A DNA stretch of 6,421 nt from JL08 sp965363755. Its GTDB lineage: Bacteria > Pseudomonadota > Alphaproteobacteria > Rhodobacterales > Rhodobacteraceae. The notes beneath the pieces were generated by a model. It made no database searches and was not told the DNA's origin. It saw nothing but the letters and a program-made list of their open reading frames with translations. Position numbers and translations under genes: made by a program. The number at the start of each line of letters is the position of its first letter. The stretch's first letter is position 1. The stretch spans positions 1 through 6,421 of the forward strand of contig CBDTVL010000221.1 of the NCBI GenBank assembly GCA_965363755.1. The letters are read 5' to 3'. Of this stretch, positions 1-5,686 are shown piece by piece.

Positions 1-19
1 CGCTGAGGAACAGTCTGGC

Positions 20-592
20 TCAATGCACCTGCTCCTTGCGCACCGGTTTGGCAGGCGCGCGGTACACATCCGTGAGCTGTGCAATGCGCGCGTCCCCGAC
101 CCCATCATCAACTTTGTCAGTGCGATGTTTGTCGCGGCGGCGCTTCACAAAGGCTTCTTCCTGATAAAACTCTTGTGCAAAGTCGCGCACCCAGGCGATC
201 AGCCCATCCGGCATTGCGACTTTCTCGACCAGATCGTCGCCATTGTCAGCATAGTCCTGCGCCTCATAAGGCGACGCTGTCACAAGCAAAACCTCATAGG
301 GTTTGTCTGCCAAGTCTGTTTGGCGCAACACCACATAAACTGCGGGCACCTTGTCCGAAAGACCAGTGAGATACGCCTCGCACTCAGCGCCGTGCAATTC
401 CAGAACGGGCGTTGAGATGTGGTAGTCCACGATCTCGCCTTCTTCGCGCAAAAGGCGCCAATCCGACTCCCCTGCTCCCGGGATAACTGAAACAACTGTC
501 CAAGACCATTTTGCCCAGCGAGTCACCCCCGGCGCTTTACGCAGGACAACGCCAATTGGCATTGTCTTGTACTGGTCAGGATTATGGATCAA
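20..592 (-). CDS. DUF3305 family protein (formate dehydrogenase-neighbourhood accessory)
   Basis: Predicted cytoplasmic protein of 190 residues with no signal peptide or membrane segment. I recognise it as DUF3305 from the MPIGVVLRKAPGVTRWAKW block (residues 11-29), VTASPYEAQDY (104-114), MPDGLIAWVRDF (127-138), the basic FVKRRRDK (148-155) and GDARIAQL (166-173). The biochemical function is unknown. In Rhodobacterales the family usually sits, often beside DUF3306, in formate dehydrogenase clusters, so an accessory role in FDH maturation is inferred. Start choice: ATG at 562 begins exactly at MPIGVV but has no Shine-Dalgarno. TTG at 592 lies 4 nt after a GGAGG and gives the roughly 10-residue leader I expect in this family, so I prefer it. 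The frame stays open upstream to a stop at 848-850, so a longer form (ATG at 733 or TTG at 751) cannot be excluded, but that extension resembles nothing I know. A DUF3306 gene might follow to the left, outside the window. Confidence 0.85.
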   Translation of the reverse strand: MIHNPDQYKTMPIGVVLRKAPGVTRWAKWSWTVVSVIPGAGESDWRLLREEGEIVDYHISTPVLELHGAECEAYLTGLSDKVPAVYVVLRQTDLADKPYEVLLVTASPYEAQDYADNGDDLVEKVAMPDGLIAWVRDFAQEFYQEEAFVKRRRDKHRTDKVDDGVGDARIAQLTDVYRAPAKPVRKEQVH

Positions 593-944
593 AGCTCCTC
601 CCCAAAAGCTCTCGTGGTATTCAATGGCATGCTGGACCAACTTCGTCGCTGTGCATAGCATTTTCGGCAGTTTTTTGCGCTTCGTGAACAAACTGGACAA
701 ATTGGGGCAGTGGCGGATCACCTGCCAATCCATTTGGACGAATTGTCCCAAGCGCGCTCCAAGGACTCTGTAGTTGTGTCGCTCAAGGCGGGTCAGATTC
801 GTCCAGATCGCGATCGATTTTAAAGCACATTTGACCCGTGCCCAGATTTATTAGCGGTTTACGACGCCGCTCATCCATGCCTACATTTGTGCGAAATCAG
901 GCCGGATGGTCTGGTGTTTTCGCAACATGAAAGAGTTAATTTAA
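593..944. other. Divergent intergenic region, no convincing gene
   Basis: This spacer separates the minus-strand DUF3305 gene from the plus-strand ferredoxin-like gene and should hold both promoters. It is more AT-rich than the flanking genes, notably at 815-865 and 930-945. I see a TTGACC (831-836) but no -10 element at suitable spacing, so I do not assign a promoter. A perfect 10-bp palindrome GATCGCGATC lies at 806-815, and two GANTC sites (764-768 GACTC, 796-800 GATTC) are possible CcrM methylation sites in an alphaproteobacterium. A weak AAGAG (931-935) precedes the ATG at 945. The DUF3305 reading frame stays open through part of it, to 848, without a recognisable protein. Confidence 0.5.
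595..603 (-). promoter_or_regulatory. Shine-Dalgarno deciding the TTG start of the DUF3305 gene
   Basis: The minus strand reads GGGGAGGAG here, and its GGAGG core (597-601) ends 4 nt before TTG at 592-590. It is the only strong ribosome-binding match near the conserved start of the protein. The spacing is slightly short. The ATG at 562 is about 34 nt away, too far to use it. Confidence 0.5.
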
Positions 945-2897
945 ATGCCTAAGCATCTGATTATATGTGACTGTTTGGGTACTCAGTCCATAGATGGCGA
1001 TGCAGTTTCGCAGGCAACCGGAATGACCTGTTCGAGACTGCATACCAGCCTTTGCACCTCGCAGATGGACAGCGCTGCCGCAGCAATTGCGGCGGGCGAC
1101 GCTGTCATCGCTTGCCAACAAGAGCGGGCCCGGTTCGAGGAACTCGCCACCGAAATCGGTGCTGATATGCCGGGCTTTGTTGATCTGCGGGATCGCGCGG
1201 GATGGTCAGAGGATTCTGCCGCTAAACTACCCAAAATGGCCGCCCTCGCTGCCGAAGCAATCTTGACAATGCCCGACGCCAAAACACTCGATGTGGTCTC
1301 GGAAGGCACTTGTCTGATCATCGGAGCCGGTGAAGTCGCCGTGAACGCGGCGCGTGATTTGCAGAATAGCCTCAGCGTGACGGTCTTGCTGACCAAGCCC
1401 ACCGAGCCTCCGACCGGGGCCGAATTTGATGTGATCCTTGGCGACCTGAGACATGCAAAAGGAGCCCTTGGCGGGTTTCAAATACAGCTTGATGCTGTTC
1501 AGGAAATTGAGCCCGGTGGGCGAGGCGCGCCGGCGTTCAGCGCGCCAAAAGATGGCGCGACTTCGTATTGCGACATCATTCTTGATCTCAGCGGCGACAC
1601 GCCGCTGTTTCCCGCCCCCGAGAAACGCGAGGGATACCTGCGTGCAGACCCAAAACATGCACCATCTGTCGCCAAGGTGGTTTTGCAGGCTTCGCAACTG
1701 GTCGGAACCTTTGAACAGCCGCTATATGTCCGGCTAGAGCCATCGCTCTGCGCCCATTCCCGCGCAGAACAACCCGCATGTTCAAACTGTCTGAATGCCT
1801 GCCCGACCGGTGCGATCACTTCGGCGGGTGAGCATGTGAGCATTGATCCGATGATTTGCGCCGGCTGCGGGGCCTGTGCCGCACTATGTCCCTCTGGTGC
1901 GATCACCTATGACGCACCGCCGGTAGAAACTGTGTTTCGTCGCATTCAGACCCTGGCCTCTACCTATCGAAAACAGGCCGAAACCGCACCGCGCCTGCTG
2001 GTCCATGATGACAGCTATGGCCGCGAAATGATTTCTTTGGCAGCCCGGTACGGGCGCGGCCTGCCCGCAGATGTCATACCATTTGAAGTGACTGCACTGG
2101 CCGGCTTTGGACACGCAGAAATGCTCGCCGCTCTTGGCGCGGGATTCGCGGTTGTGGATTTGATCCTTGCTTCAACCTCGGACCGCAACACTTTGGAACA
2201 AGAGGCAGAACTGGCAAAGGCGATCTCAGGTCAACCCATACGTCTGCTTGATCTTGTCGATCCGGATGCGCTATCAGAGGCGCTGTTTGGCATCGAAATT
2301 CCAGACGCGGTTGCCACACCGATGCTGCCGATTGGGACCCGTCGGCAAGTCACCCGAACCGCAGCCAAGGCATTGGCGCCAGAAGCAACTCTCATATCCC
2401 TGCCCGACACCGCCCCCTATGGCGCGGTTCTTGTGGATACCGATGCCTGCACCTTGTGTCTTTCCTGCGTATCGCTCTGCCCATCCGGTGCACTGGGTGA
2501 CAATCCCGATCTGCCGCAGTTGCGATTTCAAGAAGATGCCTGCCTGCAATGTGGATTGTGCAGCAATATCTGCCCTGAACAGGCCATCACCCTGCAACCG
2601 CAACTAAACCTCACGGACGCGGCTTTCACGCAGGTTGTGCTGCACGAAGAGGAACCTTTTGCCTGTGTTGAATGCGGAAATCTGTTTGGGGTAAAATCAA
2701 CTGTTGAGAAAATCATCGAAAAACTGGCCGGAAAGCATGCGATGTTTGCCAACCCCAAGGCCGCTCGGATGATCCAGATGTGTGACAACTGCCGGATTCA
2801 GGCGCAATATCATTCAGACGACAACCCGTTTGCCGCAGGTGAAAAACCGAAGGTGCGCACCTCTGAGGATTATTTTTTAAAGCGCAAGGATCACTGA
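945..2897 (+). CDS. Multi-cluster 4Fe-4S protein with HdrA-like architecture
   Basis: Predicted soluble cytoplasmic electron-transfer protein of 650 residues. It has four ferredoxin-type sites: C269-x9-C279-x2-C282-x3-C286-P; C305/308/311/315; C502/505/508/512; C533/536/539/543. The last three are canonical CxxCxxCxxxCP. An N-terminal domain carries C8, C10, C29, C37 and C57. A glycine-rich Rossmann-like turn (GAGEVAVNAARDL, 127-139) follows. The C-terminus has paired CVEC (574-577) and CDNC (613-616), possibly a zinc or further Fe-S site. Residues 316-501 contain no cysteine and loosely resemble MvhD/FlpD. Domain order to cluster 2 recalls HdrA, but with a much shorter flavin region. RefSeq-style naming would be '4Fe-4S binding protein'; I recall such proteins beside FDH genes in roseobacters. 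It may relay electrons to or from FDH, or serve as a maturation factor; the partner is unknown. Start: ATG with a weak AAGAG 9 nt upstream. Its last 7 bp overlap the opposing cytochrome gene. Confidence 0.88.
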   Translation: MPKHLIICDCLGTQSIDGDAVSQATGMTCSRLHTSLCTSQMDSAAAAIAAGDAVIACQQERARFEELATEIGADMPGFVDLRDRAGWSEDSAAKLPKMAALAAEAILTMPDAKTLDVVSEGTCLIIGAGEVAVNAARDLQNSLSVTVLLTKPTEPPTGAEFDVILGDLRHAKGALGGFQIQLDAVQEIEPGGRGAPAFSAPKDGATSYCDIILDLSGDTPLFPAPEKREGYLRADPKHAPSVAKVVLQASQLVGTFEQPLYVRLEPSLCAHSRAEQPACSNCLNACPTGAITSAGEHVSIDPMICAGCGACAALCPSGAITYDAPPVETVFRRIQTLASTYRKQAETAPRLLVHDDSYGREMISLAARYGRGLPADVIPFEVTALAGFGHAEMLAALGAGFAVVDLILASTSDRNTLEQEAELAKAISGQPIRLLDLVDPDALSEALFGIEIPDAVATPMLPIGTRRQVTRTAAKALAPEATLISLPDTAPYGAVLVDTDACTLCLSCVSLCPSGALGDNPDLPQLRFQEDACLQCGLCSNICPEQAITLQPQLNLTDAAFTQVVLHEEEPFACVECGNLFGVKSTVEKIIEKLAGKHAMFANPKAARMIQMCDNCRIQAQYHSDDNPFAAGEKPKVRTSEDYFLKRKDH

Positions 2898-3637
2898 CTT
2901 TGAAGCGGGGCGCCCAGATCAGCAGGGGTAATTGTCGCCACATAGGCGAGGATTGCGTCAATGTCGGCCGATGTGATCTTGAGCGGGAAAATTGGCGATG
3001 GGCGCGCCGGATCAAACGGGTCTGTGACGCCTTTGATCTGGGTAAACGCAGGATGCGGCTTGAGGACATAAAACGACTGGAACCGGCTGTTCCAATCGTC
3101 AAATGTCCGCAGCAGGGCAAAAGACGGAGTCGACCCGATTGCTTTCATCCGGTTGGTCTCATTGATCACGTGACAGCGCCCGCAATTGGCCATCGACAGC
3201 TTCTTACCCAGCACGGCGTCGCCGGTGATCTTTTTAACAATCACTTCTGGATCCTCAGCCGGGGGCAGCACAAACAATGCAACCCCATCGGGCTGAAATC
3301 CGATGATTGTTCGGGTGCCAACATCCGACCCCAGCCATGCCACAAACCGCTGAACCTCAGATGTGTCTTTAACAATCTGCAAGTGCCAAAGCGAATTTGG
3401 TCCCTGAAACACCGCCGCGCCATTCTCGTCAGCGTTCAACACCAGATCAGGCCAGTCGTTTTCGCCAACCCACTCGATCCGGATCGCGGTTTTGAGCGAA
3501 AAGCGCGGCAAAAAGTATCTCGGAAATCCAGTGGCCTCCAAAACCTCCGGCACCACAAGGCGGATGGTTCTCTCTTGTGCATCCCCCCGAATTGGCAGGA
3601 TATACAGGATCAGACAAATGAACACCAGGATACGCAA
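2891..3637 (-). CDS. Periplasmic mono-haem cytochrome c with TupA-like N-terminal segment
   Basis: Secreted protein of 248 residues. A short signal peptide (1-20, one Arg, hydrophobic 3-15, likely cleavage after GDA) directs it to the periplasm, where haem c attaches at C152-GR-C155-H156. The fold ends with a typical cytochrome c helix (ITSADIDAILAYVATI, 221-236). No methionine follows M164, so the usual Met axial ligand is missing; H195 (KPHPAF) is the obvious alternative. Residues 25-125 look like the two ends of a tungstate-binding SBP: TGFPRYFLPRFSLKTAIRIEWVG near the start and VQRFVAWLGSDVG...FQPDGVALFV at the end, with the middle absent. The start is TTG at 3637, supported by AAGGAG 6 nt upstream; I found no ATG option at the signal peptide. 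It is transcribed divergently from the Mrp operon and is a likely electron carrier for a periplasmic oxidoreductase, perhaps FDH (inference). Confidence 0.87.
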   Translation of the reverse strand: MRILVFICLILYILPIRGDAQERTIRLVVPEVLEATGFPRYFLPRFSLKTAIRIEWVGENDWPDLVLNADENGAAVFQGPNSLWHLQIVKDTSEVQRFVAWLGSDVGTRTIIGFQPDGVALFVLPPAEDPEVIVKKITGDAVLGKKLSMANCGRCHVINETNRMKAIGSTPSFALLRTFDDWNSRFQSFYVLKPHPAFTQIKGVTDPFDPARPSPIFPLKITSADIDAILAYVATITPADLGAPLQSQ

Positions 3638-3724
3638 TGAAGTCTCCTTGCCAGACAGGCCAAACCTAGGGGCATTGCGGGGCAGCGGTCAACGAAATGA
3701 GCACAAAAGAAGGATAGGATCAAG
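3638..3724. promoter_or_regulatory. Divergent promoter region between cytochrome and DUF6494/Mrp operon
   Basis: This 87-bp spacer separates two divergently transcribed units, so promoters for both should lie here or slightly inside the genes. I could not find a convincing -35/-10 pair on either strand. Ribosome-binding sites are clear at both edges: AAGGAG on the minus strand (3644-3649), and GAAGGA/AGGA (3709-3714, 3716-3719) ahead of the plus-strand ATG at 3725. Location is inferred from gene orientation only. Confidence 0.45.
3644..3649 (-). promoter_or_regulatory. Shine-Dalgarno for the TTG start of the cytochrome gene
   Basis: The minus strand reads AAGGAG, then six bases (ACTTCA), then TTG at 3637-3635. 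Consensus strength and ideal spacing make TTG the true start and place a signal peptide directly at the N-terminus. Confidence 0.8.
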
Positions 3725-3919
3725 ATGAGCGAAGAGTTTAACATGTCGATGCGCAAGTTTCTCAAACAGGTCGGCGTCACCTCGCAACAGGCAATCGAAG
3801 AGGCCATGCGCGGCGCGGACGGTGCCGGAAAGACTTATGAGGCAAAAGTAGTTCTGACCGTTGATGGTCTTGAACTGGAGCATATCGTCACCGGCACCAT
3901 CACGGGTCAGGACACCTAG
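3725..3919 (+). CDS. Small DUF6494-like protein, first gene of the Mrp operon
   Basis: Protein of 64 residues without signal peptide or transmembrane segment. The N-terminal part is helical and conserved-looking (FNMSMRKFLKQVGVTSQQAIEEAM, 5-28, split as FNMSMRKFLKQVG and VTSQQAIEEAM); the rest looks like a small beta sheet (TYEAKVVLTVDGLELEHIVTG). From memory this matches the short DUF6494 family; its function is not known. The ATG has two Shine-Dalgarno options just upstream, the nearer AGGA 5 nt away. The stop at 3917-3919 is one base before the GTG of the Mrp-type ATPase, so the two are very probably co-transcribed and perhaps translationally coupled. A role as partner or regulator of the ATPase is inference from position alone. 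Full length for the family as I remember it, so not a fragment. Confidence 0.8.
   Translation: MSEEFNMSMRKFLKQVGVTSQQAIEEAMRGADGAGKTYEAKVVLTVDGLELEHIVTGTITGQDT
3909..3912 (+). promoter_or_regulatory. Shine-Dalgarno deciding the GTG start of the Mrp gene
   Basis: AGGA inside the end of the DUF6494 gene lies 8 nt before GTG at 3921. It supports a start there over the in-frame ATG at 3861, which would overlap the upstream gene by 59 bp and add a 20-residue leader unlike the family. Confidence 0.6.
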
Positions 3920-3920
3920 C

Positions 3921-4988
3921 GTGAGTGTTTCCAGAGACGACGTACTTGCGGTCCTGAAGACCATTTCAGACCCACACTCCGGCCAGGATATCATGGCGGC
4001 TGGCCTGGTGCGGGCTTTATCGGTCGACGACGGCAATGTCCGCTTTGTATTCGAAGTCGTTCCGGCGCTGGCCCCAAAACTGGAAGCGGTCCGCGCGGCG
4101 GCAGAGACCGCCCTGAAGGCCCTGCCGGGCATCGGAACGGTATCCGCGATCATGACCGCGCACACCACAGCTGCGGCACCGCCCGATCTGAAACCAGCAC
4201 GCGCGGCAGACCCAAAAGGCCCGCAGAAGATCCCCGGAATTGACCGCATCATTGCCATCGCATCCGGCAAAGGCGGCGTCGGAAAATCAACCGTGTCTGC
4301 CAATCTGGCATGTGCTCTGGCCGCGGAAGGGCGCCGTGTCGGCCTGCTTGATGCAGACGTCTACGGCCCGTCCCAGCCACGCATGTTGGGGGTCTCAGGG
4401 CGCCCCGCCTCGCCTGATGGCAAAACCATCCTGCCGATGCGCAATCACGGTGTGACAATGATGTCGATTGGTCTGATGACAAATGAAGATCAGGCGGTTG
4501 TCTGGCGCGGCCCGATGCTGATGGGCGCTTTGCAGCAGATGATGTCACAGGTCCAGTGGGGGGCGTTGGACGTCCTGCTTGTCGATCTGCCCCCCGGCAC
4601 CGGAGATGTTCAGATGACGCTGGCGCAAAAGGCGGAACTGAACGGTGCAATCATCGTATCTACGCCACAGGACGTAGCCCTGATGGATGCGCGCAAAGGC
4701 ATCGATATGTTCAATCAACTCGGCACGCCAATCCTCGGGATGATCGAGAATATGAGCACGCACATCTGCTCCAACTGCGGCCACGAGGAACACACATTTG
4801 GTCACGGCGGTGTCGCCAAAGAGGCTGCTAAACTGGGCGTGCCGCTGATGGCTGAAATCCCGCTCCACCTCGACATCAGACTTGCCGCAGATGGCGGCGC
4901 ACCTGTCGTTGTGTCCAGTCCTGACAGCGCGCATGCACAGGTATTTCGCAAAGTAGCCCGGGCGCTGATTGCGGATGGCAACGCATGA
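3921..4988 (+). CDS. mrp: Mrp/NBP35 (ApbC-like) Fe-S cluster carrier P-loop ATPase
   Basis: Cytoplasmic ATPase of 355 residues that binds and transfers 4Fe-4S clusters to target proteins. Residues 4-80 form the MIP18/DUF59 domain (SRDDVLAVLKTISDPHSGQD); an Ala/Pro-rich linker spans about 81-105. The ATPase domain has the deviant Walker A SGKGGVGKST (115-124), switch I DADVYGPSQPRM (144-155), Walker B/switch II VDLPPGTGD (221-229) and the cluster-bridging C283-SN-C286 in ICSNCGHEEHTFGHGG. Both cysteines are present, so it should be active. Length and domain order are normal for bacterial Mrp. GTG at 3921 (AGGA 8 nt upstream) starts right before the conserved domain. Its stop overlaps the next start as ATGA. 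The symbol is a family name: genomes of this group may have another mrp copy, and this one may be dedicated to the Fe-S proteins of the neighbouring cluster (inference). Confidence 0.95.
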   Translation: MSVSRDDVLAVLKTISDPHSGQDIMAAGLVRALSVDDGNVRFVFEVVPALAPKLEAVRAAAETALKALPGIGTVSAIMTAHTTAAAPPDLKPARAADPKGPQKIPGIDRIIAIASGKGGVGKSTVSANLACALAAEGRRVGLLDADVYGPSQPRMLGVSGRPASPDGKTILPMRNHGVTMMSIGLMTNEDQAVVWRGPMLMGALQQMMSQVQWGALDVLLVDLPPGTGDVQMTLAQKAELNGAIIVSTPQDVALMDARKGIDMFNQLGTPILGMIENMSTHICSNCGHEEHTFGHGGVAKEAAKLGVPLMAEIPLHLDIRLAADGGAPVVVSSPDSAHAQVFRKVARALIADGNA

Positions 4989-5686
4989 ATGAGCCGACCT
5001 TTCCGCCGCTGCTCAGCGGGCGCGCGGTTTCAGGTGATCCGTTTGACGCTGCCATTGCACAGGCCGCGTTGGGCTGTGACGCGGGGCTCATTGTCTACAG
5101 TCTTGGCGCCGACGCGTTGCGTGCCGCCATCGTCTTTGCCCCCGAAGTGCCACTAGAAGATGCAGTCGCAATGCTGCCGGCTTGCGGTATTGGGTTTCAG
5201 AATGCGTTGGGCGCCCTCGCCCCGCCCGAAGTTGCCGTGCATCTTGACTGGCAGGGCGGGATCAGGGTCAACGGCGCAACCTGCGGCCGTTTGCGTGTCA
5301 AGGCAGCCACTGGCGATCCGACGCAGATCCCAGACTGGCTGGTCATTGGGCTTGAACTCCCGCTTTGGCCCGCCTCAGACGATCCCGGCGTGACACCTGA
5401 CGAAACCGCGCTTTATGCTGAAGGCTGCGCCGATGTAGACGCCGTGGCCCTGCTGGAAAGCTGGGCGCGTCACACTTTGGTATGGATCAACCGCTGGTCC
5501 GGCGAAGGCGTCGCACCGCTGCATGCGGAATGGCGCGGGTTGGCGCACGGAATCGGCGCGGACATTGCGCAAGGGGATCTGCACGGCACATTCATGGGCG
5601 TGGATGAACGGTTCGGCATGTTGTTGCGTGACGCGGAGACAACCCATCTGATTCCGCTGAGTTCTGTTTTGGAGGCTGACCAATGA
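4985..5686 (+). CDS. Degenerate biotin/lipoate-protein ligase-like protein (DUF4444)
   Basis: Cytoplasmic protein of 233 residues related to the BPL/LplA/LipB ligase fold. The ligase-like core is seen in AVHLDWQGGIRVNGATCGRL (84-103), which aligns with the KWPND...KLAGIL segment of BirA, and in WLVIGLELPL (118-127), matching the IGIGIN strand. Residues 159-186 (SWARHTLVWINRW ... AEWRGLAHG) and the small beta domain at 200-230 (HGTFMGVDERFGMLLRD) resemble the DUF4444/C-terminal ligase region. The glycine-rich GRGRxGR loop is not seen, KWPND is replaced by DWQGG, and the catalytic lysine position is Ala/Thr, so classical biotinyl-adenylate chemistry looks unlikely. Automatic pipelines call such proteins 'biotin/lipoate--protein ligase family'. 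It overlaps Mrp by ATGA and the next gene by ATGA, indicating translational coupling. A scaffold or cofactor-binding role in enzyme maturation is inference. Confidence 0.82.
   Translation: MNEPTFPPLLSGRAVSGDPFDAAIAQAALGCDAGLIVYSLGADALRAAIVFAPEVPLEDAVAMLPACGIGFQNALGALAPPEVAVHLDWQGGIRVNGATCGRLRVKAATGDPTQIPDWLVIGLELPLWPASDDPGVTPDETALYAEGCADVDAVALLESWARHTLVWINRWSGEGVAPLHAEWRGLAHGIGADIAQGDLHGTFMGVDERFGMLLRDAETTHLIPLSSVLEADQ
5671..5675 (+). promoter_or_regulatory. Strong internal ribosome-binding site (GGAGG)
   Basis: GGAGG lies inside the end of the ligase-like gene, 7 nt before ATG at 5683. It is the strongest ribosome-binding match within the operon, so the last gene need not rely on coupling to the overlapping stop. 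Confidence 0.7.

Noticed and set aside
567..773. 68-residue plus-strand frame in the DUF3305 upstream region
   Set aside because: Trp/Cys-rich product with no family resemblance, antisense to the open DUF3305 frame and without a ribosome-binding site.
831..863. TTGACC as a -35 box for the ferredoxin-like gene
   Set aside because: Nearest AT-rich hexamers lie at spacings of about 11 and 21 nt, outside the normal 16-18.
2900..3640. 246-residue plus-strand frame opposite the cytochrome gene
   Set aside because: Antisense shadow: the minus strand encodes a signal peptide, CGRCH haem site and cytochrome helix, while this product has no recognisable domain.
3861..3920. Upstream in-frame ATG start for the Mrp gene (375 residues)
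   Set aside because: It would overlap the DUF6494 gene by 59 bp and add 20 residues unlike the family; GTG 3921 has a good AGGA and fits the conserved N-terminus.
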